This document shows, piece after piece, positions 8,297 to 17,866 of a DNA stretch of 64,000 nt. Positions within the stretch are counted from its first letter, which is position 1, and each line of letters starts with the position of its first letter. Under the pieces are notes generated by a model. That model worked only from the letters and a program-made list of their open reading frames with translations, was not told the DNA's origin and did no database searches. The translations under genes were made by a program, and so were the position numbers. This DNA is from Corynebacterium uberis (GTDB lineage: Bacteria; Actinomycetota; Actinomycetes; Mycobacteriales; Mycobacteriaceae), in the NCBI RefSeq assembly GCF_020616335.1, contig NZ_CP085051.1:992001-1056000 (forward strand). The letters run 5' to 3'.

Positions 8297-9078
8297 AGCA
8301 TGGCCTCCCTCTTGTAGGCGGCCTTCTCCGGGGTCCACGGGTGGGCCTTGGTGGAGGCCAGGATTTCTGCCATGTGGATGGCGCGGATGCCGTTGCGTTG
8401 GCGGGACATGGTTCCGCCGATATTCATCAGGCAGGAAGAATCGCCGGCGGTGACAAATTCGGCGCCAGTTTCCTTAATGTGGCGGACTTTGTCGGAGACC
8501 ATGGCGGCAGATGTTTCTGCGTTCTTGATGGCAAAGGTGCCGCCGAATCCGCAGCATTCCTCACTATTGGGAAGGTCCACCAGCTCCAGCCCTTCGACGT
8601 TGCGCAGCAGCTTAAAGGGGCGTTCGCCGACCTCGATGAAGCGCAGGGAGTGGCAGGAGGTGTGGTAGGTGACCTTGTGGGGGAACCAGGCTCCCAGCTG
8701 GGTGGTTTCCATGACGTCGACGAGGAATTCGGAGAGGTCGTAGGTCTTGTTCGCGGCGCGTTCGGCGGCGTCGACAAGCGCGGAGTTGCCGTAGCGCTGG
8801 GCGATACGGACGTGCTGTTCGCGCACGGCGCCGGTGCAGGAGCCGGAAGGGGCGACGACGTAGTCGATGGAAGGGTCCGCAAATGCGTCGGCATAGGTGC
8901 GGATGATGGGCACGGCTTCTTTTTGGTAGCCGGTATTGATGTGCATTTGGCCACAGCAGGTCTGGGCCTCGGGGTAGACGATGTCGCAGCCCAGGCGCGC
9001 GAGAATTAACGCGGTGGCCTTGTGGGCGTCGGGAAACAGTGCGTCGCCGATGCACGTGGAGAAGAGTGCTACTCGCAT
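8293..9078 (-). CDS. lutA: Lactate utilisation protein A, CCG-domain Fe-S subunit
   Basis: A 261-residue protein with two cysteine-rich CCG domains (TCCGQMH near residue 40 and ECCGFGGTF near residue 180), as in GlpC/HdrB-type electron carriers. It is the first gene of lutABC. The start at 9078 (MRVALFSTC) has AGGAG 6 bases upstream and matches the family N-terminus; a 9-residue longer form is possible but has no such site. It is divergent from the lactate permease, consistent with joint induction by lactate. Confidence 0.95.
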   Translation of the reverse strand: MRVALFSTCIGDALFPDAHKATALILARLGCDIVYPEAQTCCGQMHINTGYQKEAVPIIRTYADAFADPSIDYVVAPSGSCTGAVREQHVRIAQRYGNSALVDAAERAANKTYDLSEFLVDVMETTQLGAWFPHKVTYHTSCHSLRFIEVGERPFKLLRNVEGLELVDLPNSEECCGFGGTFAIKNAETSAAMVSDKVRHIKETGAEFVTAGDSSCLMNIGGTMSRQRNGIRAIHMAEILASTKAHPWTPEKAAYKREAML

Positions 9079-9520
9079 GAATGCTCCTGTGGTCGGGTTG
9101 CCCACCGGGGGTACCGGAGGTGGTGGGCCGGGTGACCCTTCTCACCCTAATGCGCCTCGTGGGAGAAAAGTATGCAGGCAACCCTTCCTACCTGCGGATT
9201 TACGCAACACGGGCGTTGTTTAATTGGGATGATCAGTGTTTCTCGCGGGGGTAGTTCGGGGCCTGAGGGGCGGACGCAGGGGGGATGTCAGATGTCCGGA
9301 AGTGGGCGCCTCGTGTGAATGTGTCCAACGTCACAGTGAGGGACGTGGAGCGGGGCTAGCAAAAAGGGGTGACCATTCGATGGTGGAGCAACGCGCGGGG
9401 GTAATCCTGTGGAATAGCCTGAAAAAAGGTGCGACAATACACAACGTCAACACCACGTCGATAAAAATTCGAGTTTTTGACCTGCCCACCTTTTAAAAAT
9501 CTTTGTGAAAGGCGTTCCAC
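9079..9520. other. Divergent lutA/lldP regulatory region (442 bases, no gene)
   Basis: No coding frame with support was seen. Holdings: TACTTT on the minus strand (9172-9167) as a possible lutA -10; a hairpin with 7-base arms (9100-9106 with 9122-9128) in the presumed lutA leader; a CRP/GlxR-like site at 9320-9335; TAGCCT (9415-9420) as a weak lldP -10; and AAGGTGCGACAAT near 9427-9438, which contains the GTNNNAC core of LldR-type GntR operators. No regulator gene is adjacent. Confidence 0.55.
9320..9335. promoter_or_regulatory. Candidate GlxR (CRP-family) binding site
   Basis: TGTGTCCAACGTCACA matches the TGTGA-N6-TCACA consensus at nine of ten fixed positions. GlxR is the cAMP-responsive global regulator of corynebacteria and controls many carbon-source genes. 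The site lies about 185 bases before lldP and 240 before lutA, so it could serve either. Inferred from sequence only. Confidence 0.5.
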
Positions 9521-11203
9521 GTGGATCCGCAGTCCCTCTCAGTGCTCGCCGCTGAGTACACCGCGCGTACCGACGCCGTCGCCGGCAACGTCGCGCTGTC
9601 CGCCCTCGCGGGAATCCTCCCGCTGGTGACATTTTTTGCCTTGCTCATGGGCCTGAAATGGAAAGCCCACTGGGCAGCCCTCGGCGCCGTGGGCGTAGGC
9701 CTGATCATCGCCGTCGCCCTCTTTTCCATGCCCGCCGGGCTCGCCGCACTCTCGCTGAGCCAAGGCATCTGCTTCGGCGTATTCCCCATCGTCTACATCA
9801 TCATCATGGCGGTGTGGATCTATGACCTCACCGTCGCCTCCGGGCGCTTCGAGGACCTGCGCCTGATCTTCTCCAAGGTCGGCCGCGGCGACATGCGCGT
9901 CCAGGCCATGCTCATCGGCTTCGCCTTCGGCGGGCTGCTCGAAGCTCTCGCCGGTTTCGGCGCCCCGGTGGCCATCGTCGCCGCCATGCTGCTGGCCATC
10001 GGAATGGACCCGCTCAAGGCGGTCCTGGTCACCGTGGTGGCCAACGCCGCCCCGGTGGCCTTCGGCGCCATGGCCATCCCGGTGACCACCGCCGCCGGAC
10101 TGGCCCAGCTGGTCCCCACCGAGGTTGCCGCCATGGCCGGCCGCCAGGTCTCCGTGGTGGCCCTGGTCGTCCCGCTGGTGCTGTGCCTGATCATGGACGG
10201 GATGCGCGGGCTCAAGCAGTGCTGGCCCATGGCCATCGTCCTGGGCATCTCCTTTGGTGGCGGGCAGTTCCTGGCCTCCAACTACTTCACCTACGAACTG
10301 ACCGACGTGGTCGCCTGCCTGCTGTCCCTGGCCGCCGGACTGGCGCTGCTGCGCGTGTGGGCGCCGACCACCCCGGAGGATCAGGCCTCCCACGTGGACC
10401 AGTCCACGGGCAGCCTGGAGCCCGGGCGCATCGGCCTGGCGCTGTTCCCATACCTGCTCATCGTGGTCGTCTTCGCGGTGACCAAGCTGTGGACCTGGGG
10501 CGTGGACGTGCCGGGCGCGCTGGCGTCGACCGATAAGAAGATCAAGTGGCCGGGCCTGCACGGCAACCTGCTGACCGCCTCCGGGGAGGCCTCCTCCTCG
10601 CCGGTGTTCAACTTCAACTGGCTGTCTAGCCCAGGCACCATCCTGGCCATCTGCGCGGTAATCACCGTGGTGGTCTACACCGCCTGCCACTCTGGTGGGC
10701 GCTACCGCCTGGGCTATGCCAAGGGCTTCGGCGAGCTGATCCGCGGTGTCAACCGGATGAAGTGGTCCTACCTGACCATCGCCTCGGTGATGGGGCTGGC
10801 CTACGTGATGAACTTCTCCGGCCAGACCGCCGCGATTGGCGCGCTGCTGGCCGCCACCGGTGCGGCCTTCCCCTTCATCTCCCCGGTGCTGGGCTGGCTG
10901 GGTACTGCCGTGACGGCTTCGGCGACGTCGTCCAACGCGCTGTTTGCCCAGATGCAGGCCACCACCGCCGGACAGGTGGGCGTGGACCCGAACCTGCTGG
11001 TGGCGGCCAACACCTCCGGTGCCACGCTGGGCAAGATGATCTCCCCGCAGACCGCGGCGATTGCCGCCGGCGCCACCAACATGGAAGGCGGGGAGGGGCG
11101 CATCTTGAGCTCCGCTGCCCGCTACTCGCTGTTGCTGCTGGTGGGCATGGGCCTGCTGGTCTTCTTGCAATCCACCGCGGTGCTGGGCTGGATGGTGCCC
11201 TAA
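9521..11203 (+). CDS. lldP: L-lactate permease (LctP/LldP family)
   Basis: A 560-residue polytopic transporter with about 13 hydrophobic segments, of normal length for the family. It imports L-lactate with protons. Characteristic stretches include EALAGFGAPVAIVAAMLLAI, ANAAPVAFGAMAIPV and, near the C-terminus, ATSSNALFAQMQ and ANTSGATLGKMISPQ. The start is GTG at 9521 with GAAAGG upstream. It is divergent from lutABC, so uptake and oxidation form one locus. A dyad-containing GC-rich stem follows the stop. Confidence 0.95.
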   Translation: MDPQSLSVLAAEYTARTDAVAGNVALSALAGILPLVTFFALLMGLKWKAHWAALGAVGVGLIIAVALFSMPAGLAALSLSQGICFGVFPIVYIIIMAVWIYDLTVASGRFEDLRLIFSKVGRGDMRVQAMLIGFAFGGLLEALAGFGAPVAIVAAMLLAIGMDPLKAVLVTVVANAAPVAFGAMAIPVTTAAGLAQLVPTEVAAMAGRQVSVVALVVPLVLCLIMDGMRGLKQCWPMAIVLGISFGGGQFLASNYFTYELTDVVACLLSLAAGLALLRVWAPTTPEDQASHVDQSTGSLEPGRIGLALFPYLLIVVVFAVTKLWTWGVDVPGALASTDKKIKWPGLHGNLLTASGEASSSPVFNFNWLSSPGTILAICAVITVVVYTACHSGGRYRLGYAKGFGELIRGVNRMKWSYLTIASVMGLAYVMNFSGQTAAIGALLAATGAAFPFISPVLGWLGTAVTASATSSNALFAQMQATTAGQVGVDPNLLVAANTSGATLGKMISPQTAAIAAGATNMEGGEGRILSSAARYSLLLLVGMGLLVFLQSTAVLGWMVP

Positions 11204-11251
11204 GGCTCGCCGCACTTCAGGCTCCGGCCCACCCGACCCCGGCCCACCCGG

Positions 11252-11291
11252 CCCCGGCCCACACCCAACCTCGGCTTGGTGTGGGCCGGGG
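11252..11291 (+). terminator. GC-rich hairpin after lldP
   Basis: Perfect 14-base stem (11252-11265 with 11278-11291), 12-base loop, followed only by a short TTGT, so intrinsic termination may be weak. It separates lldP from lysA. The left arm is preceded by two partial direct copies of CCCGGCCCACC. Confidence 0.6.
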
Positions 11292-11357
11292 TTGTCAGCG
11301 ATACTGGTGTTTCTTGTCTTCAGTTATCCCAGTTAAATCAAGGAACCGACGCCCCTC

Positions 11358-12734
11358 ATGGACATGCCCCCCGCAGCTGACTTCAACGACCTTCCCGCGC
11401 ACGTGTGGCCGCGGGGCGCGCGCCGGCGTGCCGATGGCGCCGTGACCATTGCCGGGGTGGCGCTGCCTGACATCGTCGCCGAGTTTGGCACCCCGGTGAT
11501 GGTGGTAGATGAGCAGGACATGCGCTCCCGGATGCGGGACATGGCTGCCGCCTTCGGGGCCCCGGAGCATGTCCACTACGCCAGCAAGGCGTTTCTCACC
11601 CGCACGATCGCCCACTGGGTCGATGAGGAAGGCCTGTCGCTGGATGTGGCCAGTGAAAACGAGTTCCTCATCGCCCGCGCGGCGGATTTCCCGGCCGCCC
11701 GCATTGCCGCCCACGGCAACAACAAGTCGCGCGGCTTCCTGCGCCGCCTGGTCACCGAGAAGGTTGGTCGGGTGGTGCTTGATTCTTTCCAGGAGCTGGA
11801 GCGCCTAGCGGACATCGCTGCCGAGTGCGGCGTGGTGCAAGACGTGCTGGTGCGCGTCAAGCCGGGCATTGAGGCCCACACCCACGAGTTCATTGCCACC
11901 TCGCACGAGGATCAGAAGTTTGGCTTCTCCCTGGCCAGCGGTTCGGCCTTCGAGGCTGCCCGCCAGGTGCTGGACTCGTCTTCTTTGCGGCTGGCCGGCC
12001 TGCACTGCCACGTGGGCTCGCAGGTCTTTGATGCGGAGGGCTTCTCCCTTGCCGCCGAGCGGGTGCTGGGGTTGCTGGAGCGCATTATCGACGACCTCGG
12101 TCCCAGCCACCCCGGCGGGCGCGCGGGGCTCGCCGCCCAGCTGTCGCACCTGGACTTGGGCGGTGGCTATGGCATCGCCTACACCACCGATGAGGTGGCC
12201 CTGGACGTCTCTGCGGTGGCCCGCGACCTGCTGCGCCGGGTAGCCGGCCACGCCCGCGATTTCGGGCTCCCGGAGCCCACGGTGACCGTCGAGCCGGGGC
12301 GCGCGATTGCCGGCCCGTCGACGGTGACGGTCTATGAGGTGGGCACCGTCAAGGACGTCCACATCGCCGCGGACAAGACGCGCCGCTACGTCGCCGTGGA
12401 CGGCGGCATGTCGGATAATATTCGCCCCGCGCTCTACGGGGCGGAGTATGACATCCGCGTGGTGGGCCGCCTGGTTCACGGCACCCCGGTGACCACCCGC
12501 GTGGTGGGCTCGCACTGCGAGGCCGGGGACATTCTGGTGGATTCGCTCGCCGCCCCGGACGACATTTGTGCAGGTGACCTGGTGGCTTTGCCCGCCACGG
12601 GGGCCTATTGCTACGCCATGTCTTCGCGCTATAACTCCTTTGGCCGCCCGGCGGTGGTGAGCGTCAAGGACGGTCAAGCCACGCTCATGGTGCGTCGGGA
12701 GACGGTGGCAGACATCCTCGCGTTGGAGGCTTAA
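11358..12734 (+). CDS. lysA: Diaminopimelate decarboxylase LysA
   Basis: A 458-residue PLP enzyme that decarboxylates meso-diaminopimelate to L-lysine. The PLP lysine lies in HYASKAFL near residue 75; other family motifs are [24 protein letters not shown] and [12 protein letters not shown]. In corynebacteria argS usually precedes lysA; here lldP is upstream, so the arrangement is altered. The start at 11358 is followed by another ATG at 11364, and the ribosome site is poor (AAGGA lies 14 bases away). Confidence 0.96.
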   Translation: MDMPPAADFNDLPAHVWPRGARRRADGAVTIAGVALPDIVAEFGTPVMVVDEQDMRSRMRDMAAAFGAPEHVHYASKAFLTRTIAHWVDEEGLSLDVASENEFLIARAADFPAARIAAHGNNKSRGFLRRLVTEKVGRVVLDSFQELERLADIAAECGVVQDVLVRVKPGIEAHTHEFIATSHEDQKFGFSLASGSAFEAARQVLDSSSLRLAGLHCHVGSQVFDAEGFSLAAERVLGLLERIIDDLGPSHPGGRAGLAAQLSHLDLGGGYGIAYTTDEVALDVSAVARDLLRRVAGHARDFGLPEPTVTVEPGRAIAGPSTVTVYEVGTVKDVHIAADKTRRYVAVDGGMSDNIRPALYGAEYDIRVVGRLVHGTPVTTRVVGSHCEAGDILVDSLAAPDDICAGDLVALPATGAYCYAMSSRYNSFGRPAVVSVKDGQATLMVRRETVADILALEA

Positions 12735-12791
12735 ACCGCCCTAATCACGGCTCGCGGGCCGCCCCAGATACCACGATTAGACTGCTTGGTC

Positions 12792-12797
12792 TATAGT
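12792..12797 (+). promoter_or_regulatory. -10 candidate for hom-thrB
   Basis: TATAGT lies 63 bases before the hom ATG and fits the actinobacterial TANNNT -10. Transcription would start near 12804, giving a leader of about 57 bases. No good -35 is seen. Confidence 0.45.
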
Positions 12798-12860
12798 GGC
12801 TGCATGGCTCGGGAGAACCGGGCCGCACACACGTGTTGTCGGCGATGACTGGGGAGAGAG

Positions 12861-14195
12861 ATGACCAGTACTAACGGTCAGGGTTTTAATCAGGGCAAGG
12901 GCGAAGGCCAGCCGGTGGGCATTGCCATTTTGGGCTTTGGCACCGTGGGCTCTCAGGTGCTGCGCCTCATGCTCGATAACGCCGACGCCTTCGCCCACCG
13001 CATCGGCGGGCCGCTTGAGGTGCGCGGCGTGGCCGTCTCGGACCTGTCCAAGTCCCGCGACGGGGTGGACCCGGAGCTGTTGACCGATGACGCCATGGCC
13101 CTGATCAACCGCGATGACGTGGACATCGTCGTGGAGGTCATCGGCGGGATCGACTACCCGCGCAAGCTGGTGCTCGCGGCGCTCAAGGCGGGCAAGTCCG
13201 TGGTCACGGCCAATAAGGCGCTGGTGGCCGCGCACGCAGATGAGCTTGCCGCCGCGGCAGAGGAGGCCGGGGTGGACCTCTACTTCGAGGCCGCCGTGGC
13301 CGCCGCCATCCCGGTGGTGGGCATGCTGCGCCGCTCCCTGGCCGGCGATCAGATCGAGCGCATTGCGGGCATTGTCAACGGCACCACCAACTTCATCCTG
13401 GACGCCATGGACTCCACCGGCGCCAGCTATGACGACATGCTGGCTGAGGCCACCCGCCTGGGCTACGCGGAGGCGGACCCCACCGCGGACGTGGAGGGCT
13501 ATGACGCGGCCTCCAAGGCGGCGATTATGGCCTCCCTGGGCTTCCACACTCGGGTGAAGGCCTCGGACGTTTACTGCGAGGGCATCACCGCGATCACCGC
13601 CAAGGATATTGCGGCGGCGAAGGAATCCGGTCACACCATCAAGCTGCTAGCCATCTGTGAAAAGCTCACCGATGAGGAAGGACACCAGTCCGTGTCTGCG
13701 CGCGTGCACCCCACCCTGATTAGCCGGGACCACCCCCTGGCCAGCGTCTCTGAGTCCTACAACGCGATCTTCGTGGAGGCCGAGGCAGCCGGACGCCTGA
13801 TGTTCTACGGCAACGGTGCCGGCGGCAACCCCACGGCCTCTGCGGTGCTGGGTGATGTGGTCGGCGCTGCCCGCAACAAGGTCCACGGTGGCCGGGCGCC
13901 GGGCGAGTCCACCTATGCCAACCTGCCGGTGGCAGATTTTGGTGACGTTCCCACCCGGTATCACATCGACATGGTTGTCCGGGACCGCATCGGCGTGCTG
14001 GCTGATGTCTCTGCCATCTGCGCCAAGCGGGGGATCTCCTTGCGCACGGTGCGCCAGGAAGAGTCCGGGGAGACCGCCCGGCTGATCCTGGTCACCCACA
14101 CGGCTGCGGAGCGCGATCTGGCCGACACGGTGGCTGCCTTGAGCGCATCCGCGGATGTGTTGTCCGTGGAAAGCGTCATCAGGCTGGCCGAGTAG
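12861..14195 (+). CDS. hom: Homoserine dehydrogenase
   Basis: A 444-residue enzyme reducing aspartate semialdehyde to homoserine for threonine and methionine synthesis. The N-terminal NAD(P) fold starts [14 protein letters not shown]; the catalytic region contains [10 protein letters not shown] and the substrate-binding segment [13 protein letters not shown]-terminal ACT domain (about residues 365-440) is the known site of threonine feedback inhibition. GGGGAGAGAG precedes the ATG. thrB follows after 41 bases, so hom-thrB form an operon. Confidence 0.97.
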   Translation: MTSTNGQGFNQGKGEGQPVGIAILGFGTVGSQVLRLMLDNADAFAHRIGGPLEVRGVAVSDLSKSRDGVDPELLTDDAMALINRDDVDIVVEVIGGIDYPRKLVLAALKAGKSVVTANKALVAAHADELAAAAEEAGVDLYFEAAVAAAIPVVGMLRRSLAGDQIERIAGIVNGTTNFILDAMDSTGASYDDMLAEATRLGYAEADPTADVEGYDAASKAAIMASLGFHTRVKASDVYCEGITAITAKDIAAAKESGHTIKLLAICEKLTDEEGHQSVSARVHPTLISRDHPLASVSESYNAIFVEAEAAGRLMFYGNGAGGNPTASAVLGDVVGAARNKVHGGRAPGESTYANLPVADFGDVPTRYHIDMVVRDRIGVLADVSAICAKRGISLRTVRQEESGETARLILVTHTAAERDLADTVAALSASADVLSVESVIRLAE

Positions 14196-14236
14196 GTCAG
14201 GCAGTCAGGCAGCGAGTAGGGCAGGAGATCGATGAA

Positions 14237-15163
14237 GTGAGCGTTGACATTGAGGTCGGCCGCACCGTCACGGTGAAGGTTCCGGCGTCCTCGGCGAATT
14301 TGGGCCCGGGCTTTGACACCCTGGGCCTGGCGGTGAGCATGTATGACACGGTGACCGTGGAGGTCACCGAGTCCGGCCTGGAGATCATCATCCACGGCGA
14401 GGGAGCCGATGATCTTCCCCGGGACTCCTCGCACCTGGTAGTGCGCGCCATCCAGGCGGGCTTGACCGCAGCGGGGGTCAGCGCGCCGGGTTTGCGGGTG
14501 GAGTGCACCAACGTGATTCCGCAGTCTCGCGGCTTGGGCTCTTCGGCAGCCGCCGCTGCGGCGGGCGTGCTGGCGGCCAATGGCCTGGCCGGCAATCCTT
14601 TGGACACCGAGAAGGTGGTGCAGCTGGCCTCGGCGTTTGAGGGCCATCCGGATAACGCGGCGGCCTCCATTCTGGGCGGCGCGGTGGTGTCCTGGACGGA
14701 GATTCCCGTCGACGGGCAATCCCTGCCGGTCTACCGTGCGGTGCGCATCCCGGTGCACCCGGACATCATCGCCACGGCCCTGGTCCCGGATTCGCATGCC
14801 TCTACCCAGGCGGTGCGCCGGGTGTTGCCCAGCCACGTCACGCACACGGATGCGCGTTTTAACGTCTCGCGCGCGGCGGTGATGACGGTGGCCATTCAGT
14901 CGCATCCGGAGTTGCTGTGGGAGGGCACCCGCGACAGGCTGCATCAGCCCTATCGCGCGGACGTGCTGCCGGTGACCGCGGAGTGGGTCAATCGCCTGCG
15001 CAACCGGGGCTACGCGGCGTACCTGTCCGGGGCGGGCTCGACGGTCATGGTGCTGTCCACGGAGCCGGTCGAGGAGGCAATACTTGACGACGCCCGCTCC
15101 GCCGGCCTCGCCGTCCACGAGCTACAGGTCGCCGGTGCGGCAGACGTGACGGTCGCGTCGTAG
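14237..15163 (+). CDS. thrB: Homoserine kinase
   Basis: A 308-residue GHMP-family kinase that phosphorylates homoserine for threonine synthesis. N-terminal [18 protein letters not shown] and the ATP-binding motif [14 protein letters not shown] (near residue 98) are diagnostic. The start is GTG at 14237 with AGGAG 9 bases upstream; the ATG at 14232 is out of frame and stops after two codons. It is the second gene of the hom-thrB operon. Confidence 0.97.
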   Translation: MSVDIEVGRTVTVKVPASSANLGPGFDTLGLAVSMYDTVTVEVTESGLEIIIHGEGADDLPRDSSHLVVRAIQAGLTAAGVSAPGLRVECTNVIPQSRGLGSSAAAAAAGVLAANGLAGNPLDTEKVVQLASAFEGHPDNAAASILGGAVVSWTEIPVDGQSLPVYRAVRIPVHPDIIATALVPDSHASTQAVRRVLPSHVTHTDARFNVSRAAVMTVAIQSHPELLWEGTRDRLHQPYRADVLPVTAEWVNRLRNRGYAAYLSGAGSTVMVLSTEPVEEAILDDARSAGLAVHELQVAGAADVTVAS

Positions 15164-15178
15164 GTACTGTAGGGGGGC

Positions 15179-15442
15179 ATGGATAGGGTGACTTCACTAT
15201 CAGATCATCGCCCGCTGTGGCTGGCCATGATCGCCGTGTTCGTGTGCGCACCGTTGGCGTACCTGCCGTGGGTGTGGCTCGCGGTGCCAGCCACCGCCGC
15301 GCTGATTGTCGTTGCCGCGTGGCAGGTCGGGAAGCTGCGCGGCAGGCCGGGGCTCATGGCAGTGGGCCTGGCGGCCGTTGCCATCGGCATCATCCACGCG
15401 GCGTTAACCATCTTTTTGGTCAACCTGGTATCGGAGGCGTGA
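15179..15442 (+). CDS. Small three-segment membrane protein
   Basis: An 87-residue hydrophobic protein with three membrane segments (about 13-30, 34-50, 60-82) and no recognised motif. The ATG at 15179 follows TACTGT by 8 bases, so it may be leaderless, although GGGGGG also precedes it. Its stop overlaps the start of the next gene by one base (TGATG), indicating translational coupling of two small membrane proteins. Confidence 0.78.
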   Translation: MDRVTSLSDHRPLWLAMIAVFVCAPLAYLPWVWLAVPATAALIVVAAWQVGKLRGRPGLMAVGLAAVAIGIIHAALTIFLVNLVSEA

Positions 15443-15711
15443 TGAATTCTGCATCCCCTTCGTCCCAGATCCGCGCTGTGTTCTCCCTCTACGCAGTCGT
15501 CCTCGTCGGGCTGGTGGCCAGCCTCGCCGTGCCTGCCCCCATCGCCATGATCATCTGTGGGGTGTGCAGCCTCATGGTCGCAGGATTTGCGTGGTGGGGC
15601 CGGCGCCTGGGGCCGGCATACCTCACGATGTGCCTGCTGTTCATTGTGACTGCGGGTATCGCTCGGGTGGCGTTTATCTGGATGAGCGGCTGGTTGAGCG
15701 TCACGCTGTAG
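15442..15711 (+). CDS. Small membrane protein coupled to the preceding gene
   Basis: An 89-residue protein with three hydrophobic segments (about 13-30, 33-48, 62-80) and no known motif. The start at 15442 overlaps the upstream stop, and GGAGG lies just before it; a reading from further upstream would overlap the preceding gene out of frame. Its 3' end overlaps the convergent ATPase gene by 11 bases. It may form a pair with the 87-residue protein. Confidence 0.75.
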   Translation: MNSASPSSQIRAVFSLYAVVLVGLVASLAVPAPIAMIICGVCSLMVAGFAWWGRRLGPAYLTMCLLFIVTAGIARVAFIWMSGWLSVTL

Positions 15712-16444
15712 TGTCCGCGCAGTAGTCGGCCATGTAGTCGGCCATGCCCACCGGGTCGGCCAGGAAGTCCTCCCAGGCGCGAAACGCCAGCGTCTCGCAC
15801 AGTGGCAGGGTGTCCATGGTGCCGCCCGCGTGAAATTCGATGATGCGCGCGCCTGGGATGGCCAGCACGACGGGAGAGTGGGTGACTATGACGTATTGGC
15901 CACCCGCGTCCGCGGTGCGCGCGATGATGGCCAGCAGCGCCATCTGCCGCACGGTGGATAGTCCCGCCTCGGGTTCGTCGAGGAGGAACAGTCCGTTGCT
16001 GTGGAAGCGATCCATCGCGACGTCGAGAAGCGATTCCCCGTGGCTGCGGTAACGCAGGAGCGTGCCGTTGGGGTCCAGGCTGGTGGACGCGGTGGCTAGG
16101 TGGGTTTCTGCGCGCAGGAAGTAGCCGCCCATCGCGCGGGTGCCGCGGATGGCGGCGCCGATGCCGGCAAAGACTGACTCTTCGCGCAGCCCCACATCGG
16201 CACGCGGCAGCCCGTAGGCCCCGCCGCTAGGGTCGAACCCGCAGCTGACGGCGATGGCTTCCAGCAGGGTGGATTTGCCCACACCGTTGTCGCCGGTCAG
16301 CAGGGTGACAGGGCGGGCTAAATCCAGTGCCCCGGCGTCGCGGACGGCGCGCACAGCTGGGGCGCTCGCCGCCCAGGCGGGCAGGTCGCGGTGGCGCCAG
16401 TGGGCGTCATGGAAGCGGAAGGACTCGACGAACAGCCCGCTCAT
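15701..16444 (-). CDS. SMC/ABC-type ATPase (AAA_21-like), copy 2
   Basis: A 247-residue soluble ATPase. Walker A is LLTGDNGVGKSTLL near residue 50, Walker B is LFLLDEPEAGLS and a switch histidine is in IVTHSPVVLA. It has no membrane partner. It is a tandem paralogue of the gene at 16441-17142, with shared GYFLR(A/G)ETHL and SHGES segments, and overlaps it by 4 bases. Such proteins are often annotated only as ATP-binding proteins. Toxin, defence or DNA-repair roles are possible; context gives no decision. Confidence 0.85.
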   Translation of the reverse strand: MSGLFVESFRFHDAHWRHRDLPAWAASAPAVRAVRDAGALDLARPVTLLTGDNGVGKSTLLEAIAVSCGFDPSGGAYGLPRADVGLREESVFAGIGAAIRGTRAMGGYFLRAETHLATASTSLDPNGTLLRYRSHGESLLDVAMDRFHSNGLFLLDEPEAGLSTVRQMALLAIIARTADAGGQYVIVTHSPVVLAIPGARIIEFHAGGTMDTLPLCETLAFRAWEDFLADPVGMADYMADYCADTTA

Positions 16445-17142
16445 GGTTCCTCCTCGGCGCTAAGGAATTCCGCGGTGCCCTCCGGGTCGGAGAGGAACTC
16501 GCGGGCATCGCGCACCGCCTGGGTCTGTTCATAGGACTGCGCGCGGATTCCGGTACTGGTCAGCTCCACAATCTGCGCGTCCGGGACGGCCAACAGGATG
16601 GGAGAGTGTGTAGCCATGAGCACCTGGGAGCCGGCGCGCGCGAGGGTGGCGATGATGCCTAAGGCCTCCAGCTGGCGCAGCACCGACAGGCCGTCTTCAG
16701 GTTCGTCGAAAATGTAGAGCCCATCGCCGCCGCAGCGGTGGCGCAGGATGTGCATGACGGACTCGCCGTGACTGCGGGCCAGCAGGTCGGGAGCCCCCTC
16801 GATGTCATCGCGGTAGGTCCGCGCGATGTCCAGGTGCGTTTCGCCGCGCAGGAAGTACCCGTCGCGCGGGGAGCCGCCGCGGCTGATCCGCAGGTAATCG
16901 TGCACATCTTGGGTTTCATGGGTCTGCGTGACCAGCATCCCCCGTGGCCCGCCGCGGCCGTGGAAGCCCATGGCCCGGGCGATGGCTTCGAGCAGGGTGG
17001 ATTTGCCCGCGCCGTTATCGCCACTCAGGATCGTCACCGGGGCGCGCAGCTTAAGCGGGCGCTGCGTCAGCGCGTGCAGTGCGGCGGGCAGGTGGCTCCT
17101 GCTTATCGACGCCTCCAGCGCCACCGAGCGCACGAAAAGCAT
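16441..17142 (-). CDS. SMC/ABC-type ATPase (AAA_21-like), copy 1
   Basis: A 233-residue paralogue of the downstream ATPase. Walker A is ILSGDNGAGKSTLL near residue 44, the signature-like segment is SHGESVMHIL, Walker B is LYIFDEPEDGLS and the switch is MATHSPILLA. The stop overlaps the start of copy 2, so the two are translated together and may work as a heterodimer, as ABC-type ATP sites form between two subunits. It follows a SufR-like regulator after 14 bases. Confidence 0.85.
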   Translation of the reverse strand: MLFVRSVALEASISRSHLPAALHALTQRPLKLRAPVTILSGDNGAGKSTLLEAIARAMGFHGRGGPRGMLVTQTHETQDVHDYLRISRGGSPRDGYFLRGETHLDIARTYRDDIEGAPDLLARSHGESVMHILRHRCGGDGLYIFDEPEDGLSVLRQLEALGIIATLARAGSQVLMATHSPILLAVPDAQIVELTSTGIRAQSYEQTQAVRDAREFLSDPEGTAEFLSAEEEP

Positions 17143-17156
17143 GGCGGGCAGGTGGC

Positions 17157-17843
17157 CTACGCGGCGGTCGGGCGCAGGTGGATCCGGCAGGTGTGATCGG
17201 CGCGCAGGGGCTCAAGCTCAGAATCCAGGGCGCGGCCCTGGGCGAGCAGCTCGCGCAGGAACCCCTCGTGGACGTGGCAGATGGACACCGAGGGCACCCC
17301 GTCGGCGCGGGCGAAGGGGCACGCATTGAGGCAGATTGTGGTGGGCTCGGCGGGCGCGGGGGCGTCGATAAGCTCGGGGTCGAAGCCCAAATCGCGCAGG
17401 CGCGAAAAGACCCGATTAATTGCTTCTTCCGGGTCGGAGTAGTCCTCATCCCCGGCCATGGTGTGCGCCCAGCGCTGGCCAACCAGCTGGGCCTGCTGCG
17501 GGTCGATGGTATCGGCCAGCTCCGCAATGAGGCTCAAATACTCGTGCGCGATGGCGCGATTGTCCGGAAGGCGGGTGCTAAAAATCAAGGTCGGCCGCCC
17601 GCGGCCGGTGATGGGGGCCTGGCGGTGCCGTACGGCACCCTGCATCTGCAATTCATCAAGATGCCCGCGCACCGTGTTGGCGTGCATTCCCAGCTGCTTG
17701 GACAGCTCGGCGACGGTGGCCCCGTCCGGGAAGGTGTGCAGGGCGTCGAGGACCTCACGCTGCCGGGGGCTTAAGTGCAAAGACTCGCGAAAGAGCTCGG
17801 TAGTGGGCTTCGGTGCTTGGCGTGTTGCGTCAACCACGGTCAT
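17157..17843 (-). CDS. SufR-like winged-helix regulator with four cysteines
   Basis: A 228-residue regulator. A winged helix at about residues 22-90 contains LSPRQREVLDAL and LGMHANTVRGHLDEL. The C-terminal part carries Cys171, Cys175, Cys189 and Cys219 with His190 and His192, resembling the iron-sulfur-binding region of SufR-type repressors. In corynebacteria SufR is normally beside sufBCD; no suf gene is in this window. It could be a paralogue sensing iron, redox state or nitric oxide. Two TATGGGT direct repeats lie just upstream. Confidence 0.8.
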   Translation of the reverse strand: MTVVDATRQAPKPTTELFRESLHLSPRQREVLDALHTFPDGATVAELSKQLGMHANTVRGHLDELQMQGAVRHRQAPITGRGRPTLIFSTRLPDNRAIAHEYLSLIAELADTIDPQQAQLVGQRWAHTMAGDEDYSDPEEAINRVFSRLRDLGFDPELIDAPAPAEPTTICLNACPFARADGVPSVSICHVHEGFLRELLAQGRALDSELEPLRADHTCRIHLRPTAA

Positions 17844-17866
17844 GATCTCACGTTCTCTCCGGCATA

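Noticed and set aside
9539..11215. 558-codon frame antisense to lldP
   Set aside because: His/Gly-rich pattern typical of antisense to a membrane protein; no motif.
12740..12780. CTAATC/GATTAG inverted repeat between lysA and hom as terminator
   Set aside because: Only 6-base arms about 28 bases apart and no T-run; too weak.
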